64,000 bases of DNA from Pleionea sp. CnH1-48 (GTDB lineage Bacteria; Pseudomonadota; Gammaproteobacteria; Enterobacterales; Kangiellaceae). The notes under the pieces are model-generated. The model was not told the origin of the DNA. It made no database searches and saw only the letters and a program-made list of their open reading frames with translations. The stretch covers positions 186,001 to 250,000 of the forward strand of contig NZ_JAMXSB010000007.1 in assembly GCF_024124665.1 (NCBI RefSeq), in the 5' to 3' direction. The position numbers were made by a program, and so were the translations under genes. Shown in pieces: positions 34,790 through 43,230 of this stretch; position 1 is the stretch's first letter; each line of letters begins with the position of its first letter.

Positions 34790-35812
34790 TTATTTTTTAT
34801 CAACATAAATTTTCCAGCAGTCTTCATCAAGCTTATCCGTTTTAAATTCAATACCTGTCATCAATTTGATAACGTCCATATTGGTTTGAGTATGCATAGA
34901 CAATTTACGCGTTGTAAAAGCTCCAACACCTGCCATGGCCATGGGCAGTAATAGCTGATCAGCTAAATACTCATCGACGGCTGCACCCGACCGAATAAAC
35001 CGTTTCATTTTCCCTGCCGCACGCTTTGCAATGTTTTCTGCTTTCACTCCAACTTGCCCAACTTCTTCATAAACGATGTGGTATCCATCTTGTTTTAAGT
35101 GCAATAACAATGCGTTACCGCATCCGGGGCCATCTTCTATATGTTTATTAAAAGTCGATGGATTCCAATTTAGATATCGACATGCAGTGTCAAACTCTCG
35201 TGTTAAAATATTCTCTGGTAATTGGCTTAATACACCAGACAATTCATAATCACTCTCATCCGCTGTCTCCAGTAAATTTAACTCACGTAACTGCTTAACA
35301 GGTTTCATCTTAAGAGACCAATATCCACCACCCGCAGGATTAAACCCTAATTTTTCAACATGGACTTCATAGCTAAGCCCTAAACGCTTCATGAGCGGTA
35401 AGAACGATGACCGCAAAAAATCTAAGGAAGGAGACATACCATTATGAGTGCCTCCTTCGAAAGTTATATCTGACTCTTCATCAGCCATCATCAAGATAGG
35501 CAGAACCGTTTGGCAAACTAACGTAGTACTACCAGCACTGCCAATTTTAAAATGATACTGCCCTCCTTTTATCTTGCCTGGCTTAAAGCGGACGAATGAA
35601 CTTCTTAGCTCAGCCCCTTCAACCTCAGCATCACAAATTTCGGCTGCAGCCAGCACACAAGTCAGGTGCTGGCGCAGTAATCCAGGTTTATGACGTCCAG
35701 CTCTGATATTAAAAATTTCGATATTCTGGCCAGTCATTGCAGCAAGACTTAGAGAACTCCTTAAAATTTGCCCTCCTCCTTCGCCTTGTGCTCCGTTAAT
35801 TCTAATTGTCAT
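34790..35812 (-). CDS. rtcA: RNA 3'-terminal phosphate cyclase
   Basis: A 340-residue cyclase with the family N-terminus (INGAQGEGGGQILRSSLSLA) and GSAGSTTLV-type motif (about residues 90-98). RtcA adenylylates RNA 3' phosphates and converts them to 2',3'-cyclic phosphates; it can also act on 5' ends. It is 9 bases behind rtcB in the same operon. The 3' region carries terminator module B. Confidence 0.96.
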   Translation of the reverse strand: MTIRINGAQGEGGGQILRSSLSLAAMTGQNIEIFNIRAGRHKPGLLRQHLTCVLAAAEICDAEVEGAELRSSFVRFKPGKIKGGQYHFKIGSAGSTTLVCQTVLPILMMADEESDITFEGGTHNGMSPSLDFLRSSFLPLMKRLGLSYEVHVEKLGFNPAGGGYWSLKMKPVKQLRELNLLETADESDYELSGVLSQLPENILTREFDTACRYLNWNPSTFNKHIEDGPGCGNALLLHLKQDGYHIVYEEVGQVGVKAENIAKRAAGKMKRFIRSGAAVDEYLADQLLLPMAMAGVGAFTTRKLSMHTQTNMDVIKLMTGIEFKTDKLDEDCWKIYVDKK

Positions 35813-35821
35813 TTTTCTTTC

Positions 35822-37042
35822 TTATCCCTTCACACAAACAATTTGCTTCAAAGTCGCTACCACTTCAACCAAATCGCTTTGTGCTTCCATAACTTTATCA
35901 ATATCTTTGTAAGCCTGAGGGATCTCATCGATAACCCCAGCATCCTTTCGACACTCAACGCCTTCAGTCGCAGCAATCTGATCTTCAATCGTGAATAATT
36001 TTTTCGCTTTTGTTCTCGACATCACTCTTCCTGCACCATGAGAACAACTATTAAATGACTCAGGGTTTCCCAGTCCTCGAACAATGTATGATCGTGCACC
36101 CATGCTTCCAGGAATAATTCCTAGCTCACCTTTTTCGGCTCGCACAGCTCCTTTTCTTGTAACATAGCAATCCAAGCCGAAATGATGCTCACGGGAAATA
36201 TAATTATGGTGGCAATTGACAGCCATTTCGTCCGTAACAAAATCAAAGCCAAGCTCTCGTCGAAATGCATTGATCGCATTGGCCATCATGACTTCACGGT
36301 TTTTCCGCGCGTAATCCTGAGCCCATTCAACCGCTTCAACATAATCATCAAAGTAATCACTCCCTTCCTTCAAATAGGCTAGATCTTTATCTGGTAAATG
36401 AACGTTATTTCTCTCGGCATCTTTCTTTGCCAGTTCGATGAAATAGTTACCGATTCGATTTCCTACACCTCGGCTTCCTGAGTGCAACATGATCCAGACA
36501 TTGTCTTCTTCGTCCAGACACAACTCGAGGAAGTGATTCCCTGTCCCCATAGTTCCTAGATGATTAATATGATTACTTTTCGCAATTTTTGGATGCTTTG
36601 CTGTAATCGCATCGAAACGAGGCTTTAACTCTTGCCATTGCAGCCCCACCAACTCAGGGATGTTATGCCAGGCTCCTCGATCTCGACCTTTTGTTCTTCC
36701 ATGAGGAACCGCCGCTTCAAAAGCATGGCGAATCCCACTCAAGTTATCGGGTAGTTGGTGAGCCTTTAAACTCGTTTTAGTAGCCACCATCCCACACCCA
36801 AGGTCAACTCCCACCGCCGCAGGGATAACAGCATTCACTGATGGGATAACACTTCCGATGGTTGCTCCTTTTCCCATGTGAACATCGGGCATAACAGCAA
36901 TATGTGAGTGAATAAAGTCCAACTCTGCAATATTGTTCAACTGTTGTTGGGCTTGTTCCTCAAAAGGAACGCCTTGAACCCAAGCTTTAATAGGCGCTTT
37001 TCCTTCGTGCTCAATAATCTGAAAATTCGCTTCCTGACACAT
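35822..37042 (-). CDS. rtcB: RNA-splicing ligase RtcB
   Basis: A 406-residue RtcB of the E. coli type. Motifs seen: MPDVHMGKGATIGSVIP (about 51-67), the metal cysteine in GVDLGCGM (about 78-85), HSGSRGVGN and the guanylylated histidine in SHGAGRVMSR. It joins 2',3'-cyclic or 3'-phosphate ends to 5'-OH ends, repairing broken tRNA and rRNA. It is expressed from a sigma-54 promoter under RtcR. Confidence 0.97.
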   Translation of the reverse strand: MCQEANFQIIEHEGKAPIKAWVQGVPFEEQAQQQLNNIAELDFIHSHIAVMPDVHMGKGATIGSVIPSVNAVIPAAVGVDLGCGMVATKTSLKAHQLPDNLSGIRHAFEAAVPHGRTKGRDRGAWHNIPELVGLQWQELKPRFDAITAKHPKIAKSNHINHLGTMGTGNHFLELCLDEEDNVWIMLHSGSRGVGNRIGNYFIELAKKDAERNNVHLPDKDLAYLKEGSDYFDDYVEAVEWAQDYARKNREVMMANAINAFRRELGFDFVTDEMAVNCHHNYISREHHFGLDCYVTRKGAVRAEKGELGIIPGSMGARSYIVRGLGNPESFNSCSHGAGRVMSRTKAKKLFTIEDQIAATEGVECRKDAGVIDEIPQAYKDIDKVMEAQSDLVEVVATLKQIVCVKG

Positions 37043-37136
37043 TCTATATACCTCTAACTATTAACTTTACGTCAACGACTCAACAAAATTTTAGTCAATT
37101 GAATCGTTTAAATTCATCAAAAACTAATAATAGTAA

Positions 37137-37154
37137 TATCAAGTTCGATGCCAA
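37137..37154 (-). promoter_or_regulatory. Sigma-54 promoter of rtcBA
   Basis: On the minus strand TTGGCATCGAACTTGATA has GG and GA ten bases apart, matching the -24/-12 consensus (TTGGCACG-N4-TTGC) except for A in place of C in the -12 GC. The predicted start is about 85 bases before rtcB. The divergent RtcR is a sigma-54 activator, which supports the call. Confidence 0.7.
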
Positions 37155-37263
37155 CTTTTCAATAAAAGGCCAAAATAACAGATAACCAATTGATTTTATT
37201 AACATAAAAAGAGACTTCCATTAAAGAGCGCAACACTAGCAATTTAACAAACAAAAAACTAAA

Positions 37264-37279
37264 ATATCTAAATAGATAT
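37264..37279. promoter_or_regulatory. Inverted repeat, possible RtcR binding site
   Basis: ATATCT (37264-37269) and AGATAT (37274-37279) form a perfect dyad 17 bases before the rtcR start and about 110-125 bases upstream of the rtcBA -24/-12 promoter, the usual distance for an enhancer site of a sigma-54 activator. It may also serve autorepression of rtcR. Confidence 0.4.
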
Positions 37280-37296
37280 ACAATTATCCAAAAGTC

Positions 37297-38883
37297 ATGA
37301 AAACAATAGCTATCAGTATACTGGGTACTCAGTTAGATTATGCCGGAAAGAACACACGTCGTTGGTCAAAGTGGCGTCCGAATGTTGGGTTATGCAGCCA
37401 ACCCGATTTGATCATTGATGAGCTTCATCTGCTGCACGAAAAACGCAGCCAGAAACTTGCCGACACCATAGAAGAAGATATTCATTCTGTTTCTCCAGAA
37501 ACGAGTGTCACTCATCAACTTATAGAGTTTCAGAATCCCTGGGATTTTGAAGAAGTCTACTCAAAGTTGTTCGACTTTTGCCGCTCAATAAACTTCGACA
37601 CAGATAAGAACAACTACCTGTTTCATATTACTACGGGTACTCATGTCGCCCAGATCTGTGCATTCCTGTTAACAGAGAGCCGACATTTTCCTGGTCGTCT
37701 CATTCAAACCAGCCCAGCAGGCAATGACAAGGTCAGCGGCACACACCAAATAATCGATCTGGACCTATCACGCTATGATCATATCGCTTCTCGTTTTCGA
37801 GAACAGAGGTTGGAAGGAGAAGATTTCCTTAAAGGAGGGATAGCGACCAAGAATAGAAACTTTAATCAGCTCATTACGCAAGTCGAAAAAGTAGCGATTC
37901 GATCACAAGCACCGATTCTCTTCACTGGCCCAACAGGTGCAGGAAAGTCTCAACTCGCATCAAGGGTTTATGAATTAAAAAAGCGTCGAGAGATGGTATC
38001 TGGCCCCTTCGTTTCGGTGAACTGTGCGACACTTCGTGGCGACAATGCAATGGCCGCACTATTTGGACACACCAAAGGCGCTTTTACTGGCGCACAAAGA
38101 TCTAGAGAGGGTTTTCTGAAAAGCGCCGATCAGGGCGTCCTTTTTCTTGATGAAATTGGAGAGCTCGGTCTGGATGAGCAAGCAATGCTATTACATGCTC
38201 TAGAAAATAAAAGCTTCTATCCCGTTGGCAGCGACAAAGAAATAAATAGTGACTTTCAGTTGATAGCAGGAACCAATAGAAATCTCTTTGAAGACAGCGT
38301 CAATGGACGTTTTAGAGAAGACTTACTAGCAAGGATCAATTTATGGACCTATCAATTACCGGCTTTAAAAGAACGGCGAGAAGATATTGAACCCAATATC
38401 GACTATGAGTTACGACAATATGTAGAAAAGTACGCCACCAATGTCGACTTTAATAAAGAAGCTCGAGACAAGTTTTTAGCTTTTGCTCTGTCCCCTTCAT
38501 CTCAATGGAAGGGGAACTTCCGTGATCTCAACGCTGCCATTATTCGCATGGCAACACTTGCAGAAGGCGCTCGAATCACTTTAAGAGAAGTTAAGGAAGA
38601 AATAGAGCGGCTATCACAGCAATGGTCTAGTGGCCAGACAACGACGGTCGAAAATGTAATAAGCCAGATATTGAGCTCCGAACAAATAGCAGATCTGGAT
38701 TCGTTTGACCAAAACCAGCTTAATTATGTTTTAAACTGCTGTCGGCAACATCCCTCGATGGCGGCTGCAGGACGGGAACTCTTTAATGTTAGCAGGACGT
38801 TAAAAAAGCAATCCAATGACTCTTCAAGACTGCAAAAATATCTGGCGAAATTTTCTATTAGTTGGGCTGATATTAATAAATAG
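37297..38883 (+). CDS. rtcR: Sigma-54 dependent activator RtcR
   Basis: A 528-residue activator. The N-terminal part (about 1-180) is the CARF-type sensor of RtcR (begins MKTIAISILGTQLDYAGKNT). The AAA+ domain has Walker A GPTGAGKS (about 211-218), GAFTGAQ (about 260-266, contact with sigma-54) and Walker B LFLDEIGEL. A C-terminal helix-turn-helix follows. RtcR is thought to sense RNA ends with cyclic phosphates and then activate rtcBA. It is divergent from rtcB across 254 bases. Confidence 0.96.
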   Translation: MKTIAISILGTQLDYAGKNTRRWSKWRPNVGLCSQPDLIIDELHLLHEKRSQKLADTIEEDIHSVSPETSVTHQLIEFQNPWDFEEVYSKLFDFCRSINFDTDKNNYLFHITTGTHVAQICAFLLTESRHFPGRLIQTSPAGNDKVSGTHQIIDLDLSRYDHIASRFREQRLEGEDFLKGGIATKNRNFNQLITQVEKVAIRSQAPILFTGPTGAGKSQLASRVYELKKRREMVSGPFVSVNCATLRGDNAMAALFGHTKGAFTGAQRSREGFLKSADQGVLFLDEIGELGLDEQAMLLHALENKSFYPVGSDKEINSDFQLIAGTNRNLFEDSVNGRFREDLLARINLWTYQLPALKERREDIEPNIDYELRQYVEKYATNVDFNKEARDKFLAFALSPSSQWKGNFRDLNAAIIRMATLAEGARITLREVKEEIERLSQQWSSGQTTTVENVISQILSSEQIADLDSFDQNQLNYVLNCCRQHPSMAAAGRELFNVSRTLKKQSNDSSRLQKYLAKFSISWADINK

Positions 38884-38890
38884 TAAACAT

Positions 38891-38910
38891 CCCATCAATG
38901 TGGCGATGGG
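38891..38910. terminator. Hairpin between rtcR and the lipoprotein gene
   Basis: CCCATC (38891-38896) pairs with GATGGG (38905-38910), followed by AGTTTATT. A short stem between convergent genes; probably a modest terminator. Confidence 0.45.
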
Positions 38911-38913
38911 AGT

Positions 38914-39312
38914 TTATTCGTAAGAATAAAACCAATTGGTTTTGTTGCACTCTGGAGAACACTGAACGAGTAAATAATCATGATGACCACGCCAATAATA
39001 AACGGCCAGATTATTTCTCCATTCATCGGGCTCTCCCATTAGCTCAGTAAGGCGAGTTCTGGATATGGATGATTGATTAATATAGTCAGCAAGTTGACTC
39101 ATTAATTCATGCTTTTTCCCTTTCCACTTGTCAAGCTCATCACGCCACTGGCCACCATTATAGTGCCCTTTCGCAGACTTTAACTCACGATACTCGCTGG
39201 CAATGGACTGTACATTAGAAGGAAAAATATCAGTGTTTAGGCATCCTGCTACCGTCAGGACAGCAGCAAAACACACGCTTGTTTTTTTGATAAAAGTAAC
39301 GAATTGTTTCAT
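38914..39312 (-). CDS. Small lipoprotein of unknown function
   Basis: The 132-residue product starts MKQFVTFIKKTSVCFAAVLT and has a lipobox VAGC, so it should be lipidated at Cys24. The mature part is polar, with a helical middle (SEYRELKSAKGHYNGGQWRDELDKW) and a C-terminal segment with TELMGEPDEWRNNLAVYYW, similar in style to small SmpA/BamE-like domains. Two further Cys (QCSPEC) are near the end. Start 39312 is chosen because it places the signal peptide correctly; the ribosome site is weak. No specific function can be given. Confidence 0.65.
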   Translation of the reverse strand: MKQFVTFIKKTSVCFAAVLTVAGCLNTDIFPSNVQSIASEYRELKSAKGHYNGGQWRDELDKWKGKKHELMSQLADYINQSSISRTRLTELMGEPDEWRNNLAVYYWRGHHDYLLVQCSPECNKTNWFYSYE

Positions 39313-39449
39313 GAAAGATACAAAAAGAATATACAAACTGGATATTGGCAATTTTACGGAATAATTAAGTGTGTGTAATGTGAATTATTCACCGACAATA
39401 GTAAGTCAAGCTGTTAGTCTCACAGTATGTCATCATAGAGTATCTGTTC

Positions 39450-41489
39450 ATGAAAAAAATATTACCTATAGCCATAACGTTAGCTCTTTCAATGAGTTCC
39501 AATGCTGAAGATTCGAAAGATTGGATACAGCAAGAAACATCGAGCAGACAAAACATTGTTAAAATTTACACTTCTAGCATCGATGAATTTAACAAAGCAT
39601 CCATCAGCTTACATGCAGACTTACTGGAATCAGATCCCAATAAAAAATTTATCATTGCAGATATTTCTGATCTGACACTGTCTAAACTAGAAACCTTAGG
39701 TCTGCACATCGAACCCGCCACCCAGTGGCTCAAAAAAAGAGATGCTTACCTCAAAGCTAAGCGTTTAGATGTAACTTCTCACAACAAACCTGGTATTGCA
39801 GGTTTCGAATGTTATGCAACCGTAGAAGAAACATTTCAGCAGGCACAGCAACTTACCAATGATCATAGCCATCTTGCTGAGTGGATTGATATAGGAAACT
39901 CCTGGCAAAAATCTCAAGGCGTAGGCGGTTATGACTTGATGGTATTAAAACTTACCAATAAAAATATTACCGGAAATAAACCTAAGTTATTTATTCACAG
40001 CTCAATGCACGCGCGTGAGTATGCACCTGCGGCCCTTAATCTCGACTTCGCAAAAGATCTACTCCAAAAGTATGATAACAATGCCGATGCCACCTGGCTT
40101 CTCGATCATCATGAGATCCACCTGTTATTACAGACTAATCCGGATGGTCGAAAACAAGCAGAACGTGGAGCCTCCTGGCGCAAGAATACCAATGATGCCC
40201 ATTGCCCAGGTGGCCTAACAGGCGTTGATTTAAATCGAAACTTTACTTACTACTGGAACGTGACGCCCAATGGTTCCAGCGGTGATGCTTGTAGTAATAC
40301 TTATCGTGGACCGAGTGCTGGCTCTGAGCCAGAAACTAAAGCAGTAGAGAACTATGTCCGTTCATTGTTCCCCGATCGTAGAGGCCCCAATCAAAATGAT
40401 GCCGCACCTGACGACACTCAAGGAATGCACATTGATCTGCACAGCTACAGTGAATTAGTTCTTTGGCCTTACGGACATACCTCAACAGCATCGCCGAATG
40501 GTGAAGCTTTTCGAACCATGGGTAGAAAGCTAGCTTACTTTAATAAGTACGAGCCAATGCAAAGTGTTGGTTTATATCCTACCGATGGTACCAGCGATGA
40601 TGTTAGTTATGGTGAACTTGGCGTACCAGCAATCACCTTTGAACTTGGCAACGCTTTCTTTGAACCTTGTTCCAGTTATCAAAATGATGTCAGACCCAAG
40701 AATTTACCTGCGCTTTATTATGCAGCCAAAATTTTACGCGCACCTTATAAATTACCAGCAGGACCAGATATCTATTCTATCAGTGTCAACAACAATGGCG
40801 TTCACCCTCAAATTGTTGCCGGGACAACGATGAGTATCTCTCTCATGGCTGATGACACACGATACTATAGTGGTCGTAACAACCCTGATGAACCACGACA
40901 TCGAATTGAAGAAGCCGAAGTCTATGTTGATACACCTCCTTGGGCCAGCGGAGCAAAAGCTATTGCACTTCAAGCTGAAGATGGCAGCTTAAGTCATCCG
41001 CGAGAAAAAATGGTCGCGCAGATGGAAACAACCAATCTAAGCCTTGGCCGCCATACACTCTTTTTTAGAGCAAAAGACAGTGCTGGTAACTGGGGCGCAG
41101 TAAGTGCGATCTTTGTGACGATAGGCAGTAATAATAGCCCTAATGCAGCTTTCACAGAACAATGCACAAACTTAAGTTGTTCTTTTAATGCATCATCCAG
41201 TACCGATGATGGAACCATCAATAGCTATCAATGGAAACTGGGTGACGGAACAACCTTAGATGGTCAGACAGTCAGCCACACCTTTGCCAGCGCTAACACA
41301 TATTCTGTCGAGCTCACAGTGACCGATGATCTGGGAGCCACTGATGTGATAACCAAACAAATCACAGTACAGTCAGGCAATAACAATGGCGGGAACAACT
41401 CTGGTAGCACCAATAGTGGCGGTGGAGGCGGCTCGCTGGGCTGGTCTGCTGGTTTGCTCTTGTTGCTGGCATTCCGGCGCAAAAAGTAA
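39450..41489 (+). CDS. Secreted M14 zinc carboxypeptidase with PKD domain
   Basis: A 679-residue exoenzyme. Signal peptide 1-19; M14 catalytic domain about 110-440 with zinc ligands in HARE (187-190) and in DLHSYSE (about 331), and the catalytic Glu in TFELGN (about 398). A beta-domain follows, then a PKD domain (about 565-645, with WKLGDGTTLDGQTVSHTFA). The C-terminus is tripartite: Gly-rich linker, hydrophobic helix, and RRKK, of GlyGly-CTERM type. Such proteins are exported by type II secretion and trimmed by a rhombosortase. The gsp cluster is in this same window. Confidence 0.9.
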   Translation: MKKILPIAITLALSMSSNAEDSKDWIQQETSSRQNIVKIYTSSIDEFNKASISLHADLLESDPNKKFIIADISDLTLSKLETLGLHIEPATQWLKKRDAYLKAKRLDVTSHNKPGIAGFECYATVEETFQQAQQLTNDHSHLAEWIDIGNSWQKSQGVGGYDLMVLKLTNKNITGNKPKLFIHSSMHAREYAPAALNLDFAKDLLQKYDNNADATWLLDHHEIHLLLQTNPDGRKQAERGASWRKNTNDAHCPGGLTGVDLNRNFTYYWNVTPNGSSGDACSNTYRGPSAGSEPETKAVENYVRSLFPDRRGPNQNDAAPDDTQGMHIDLHSYSELVLWPYGHTSTASPNGEAFRTMGRKLAYFNKYEPMQSVGLYPTDGTSDDVSYGELGVPAITFELGNAFFEPCSSYQNDVRPKNLPALYYAAKILRAPYKLPAGPDIYSISVNNNGVHPQIVAGTTMSISLMADDTRYYSGRNNPDEPRHRIEEAEVYVDTPPWASGAKAIALQAEDGSLSHPREKMVAQMETTNLSLGRHTLFFRAKDSAGNWGAVSAIFVTIGSNNSPNAAFTEQCTNLSCSFNASSSTDDGTINSYQWKLGDGTTLDGQTVSHTFASANTYSVELTVTDDLGATDVITKQITVQSGNNNGGNNSGSTNSGGGGGSLGWSAGLLLLLAFRRKK

Positions 41490-41525
41490 TTATATCTGTC
41501 GCCTTTCAGGTGCAGTAGTGAATCA

Positions 41526-41557
41526 GGCTCAATGAATAGATTCATTGAGCCTTTTTT
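41526..41557. terminator. Terminator between the carboxypeptidase and MocR genes
   Basis: GGCTCAATGAA (41526-41536) pairs with TTCATTGAGCC (41541-41551), followed by TTTTTT. It lies after the plus-strand peptidase gene and includes the stop codon of the reverse-strand regulator, which it overlaps by about 16 bases. Confidence 0.9.
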
Positions 41558-42987
41558 AATTGCTCTTTAGCTAACTGACCAAGAACAGCAATGGCTTCTT
41601 CTAAACGTTCATTCCAGGGCAAACCATAACTTAGTCGAGTACAGTGATTAAACTTGCAAGTAGGAGAAAAAATAGCACCTGGTGCTATGCTGATTTTGTT
41701 TTTTAGAGCCAGATGAAATAATTCTGCGGTATCACTTCCATCAGGTAATTGCACCCATACCACGGCTCCACCTTTAGGATCCGAGACGCGAGTATTTTCT
41801 GGAAAGTGTTGTTGAACCTGCGCAATCATCCTCTCTTTGTTACACAATAAAACCTGCCGCAACCGATGCATGTTTCGATCATAGTCACCACTGGCAATAA
41901 ACTCAGACAAGGTCCATTGATTTAATAGCGATGATGAGCAAGACAAAGCTCTTTTAAGTCGTTTAACTTCTGGGGCGTATTTTCCTGCCAGGATCCAGCC
42001 AATACGATAACCGGGAGCCGCTGTTTTTGAAAAAGATGCACAGGTAAGAACCAGACCTTTTTCAGAAAAGCACTGCGCAGGCATTCCTCTTTGTGCCGTA
42101 AAATATAGATCGCCATAAACATCGTCTTCAATCAAAGGCACATCATGTTCTTCTAAAATATTCACCAAACGTTTGCGACGACAATCTGGCATGTATGAAC
42201 CCACAGGATTATTGATCGAACTAGAAAATACACACGCTTTAATATTTTGAGTTTTTAACGCTTGCTCAAGATCATCAAGCCAAATTCCATCATCACTGCA
42301 CACAGGAATTTCGAGAGCCATCATTCCGAGACTTTCGATCAATTCGAGAATGCCGAAGTAACACGGTGATTCAACAGCAATGACATCCCCTTTCTGTGCG
42401 ACACATTGAAGTGCAATAGCAATCGCCTCTTGAGCACCATTGGTGATCGTTATTTCTTCTGGCGCGACTTGAAGACCAAAATCCAAATAACGCATTGCCA
42501 GCTGACGCTTGAGTGGTGCGAAACCATCCATAGGGCCATAGGACATCACTTTTGCGCCACCAGTGCTCATGACTCGGCGCATGGTTCTAGCCAGTCCTTT
42601 ATCAGATGGATGAGCCATTACAGGATTAGCTAATCCCAACGGGATACAGTCTGGTCGATGAACACCTTCATAAACCTGTTCGATCAAGGATTGCTTACGC
42701 ACCAACACAGGTTTACTTGTCATACTATGCCGAGTAGGTCGAGCACTCTCAGCTTGCAACGCTTTTAAGTAATAGCCTGACTTGGGCCTTGCTTCTACCA
42801 GCCCTTGTCTTTCCAGCTCAATATAAGCCTGCTTGACGGTAGGTACACTCACTTCAAGTTTTGCACTCAGGTTTCGTAGCGATGGGAGTTTATCTCCAGG
42901 GCGCAATGTGCCATTCAACTTCATATCCCTTATCAGATTAATAACTTGCTGATATAAGAAGCTTTCCTGATCTTTACTCACGGCCAT
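41542..42987 (-). CDS. MocR/PdxR-type GntR regulator with aminotransferase domain
   Basis: The 481-residue protein has a winged helix domain (about 1-75, with RPGDKLPSLRNLSAKLEVS) and a class I aminotransferase-like domain with the PLP lysine in SFSKTAAPGYRIGW. MocR proteins use PLP or an aldimine as the effector. Start at ATG 42987 is tentative: GTG codons at 42993 and 42999 are in frame and 42993 is better placed behind GGGAG. It is divergent from an EamA transporter gene that is its probable target. Confidence 0.88.
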   Translation of the reverse strand: MAVSKDQESFLYQQVINLIRDMKLNGTLRPGDKLPSLRNLSAKLEVSVPTVKQAYIELERQGLVEARPKSGYYLKALQAESARPTRHSMTSKPVLVRKQSLIEQVYEGVHRPDCIPLGLANPVMAHPSDKGLARTMRRVMSTGGAKVMSYGPMDGFAPLKRQLAMRYLDFGLQVAPEEITITNGAQEAIAIALQCVAQKGDVIAVESPCYFGILELIESLGMMALEIPVCSDDGIWLDDLEQALKTQNIKACVFSSSINNPVGSYMPDCRRKRLVNILEEHDVPLIEDDVYGDLYFTAQRGMPAQCFSEKGLVLTCASFSKTAAPGYRIGWILAGKYAPEVKRLKRALSCSSSLLNQWTLSEFIASGDYDRNMHRLRQVLLCNKERMIAQVQQHFPENTRVSDPKGGAVVWVQLPDGSDTAELFHLALKNKISIAPGAIFSPTCKFNHCTRLSYGLPWNERLEEAIAVLGQLAKEQLKKAQ

Positions 42988-43042
42988 CACCACAATCACA
43001 TCTCCCAGAGCTTTATTGACATGCCTTATGACCACACCCAAT

Positions 43043-43090
43043 CTGTATAGGTCACATTTCATAATTTCTGTATATGTTAAGTATACACAG
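43043..43090. promoter_or_regulatory. Direct and inverted repeats, likely MocR operator
   Basis: CTGTATAGGT (43043) and CTGTATATGT (43068) are direct repeats 25 bases apart, and the second is part of a dyad CTGTATAT ... ATACACAG (43068-43090). MocR proteins bind direct repeats of this kind. The region separates the regulator gene from the exporter gene. Confidence 0.5.
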
Positions 43091-43139
43091 AACAGATATA
43101 GTAACAACCGCTCTCCTAAATTCAGAGCAGTTGTGAGTT

Positions 43140-43175
43140 GGCCCCTGGATCTATTTTTTTCCAGGGGCCCTTTTT
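43140..43175 (+). terminator. Terminator in the leader of the EamA gene
   Basis: GGCCCCTGGA (43140-43149) pairs perfectly with TCCAGGGGCC (43160-43169), followed by CTTTTT, 56 bases before the exporter start. An upstream hairpin, AAC-GCTCT/AGAGC-GTT (about 43109-43133), precedes it. Either this ends a short RNA or it attenuates the exporter gene. Confidence 0.8.
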
Positions 43176-43230
43176 CTCAGTCTACTGATAGAACCGAAAC
43201 ATTAGGTTATTCACCAGGAGCTATAAAGTT

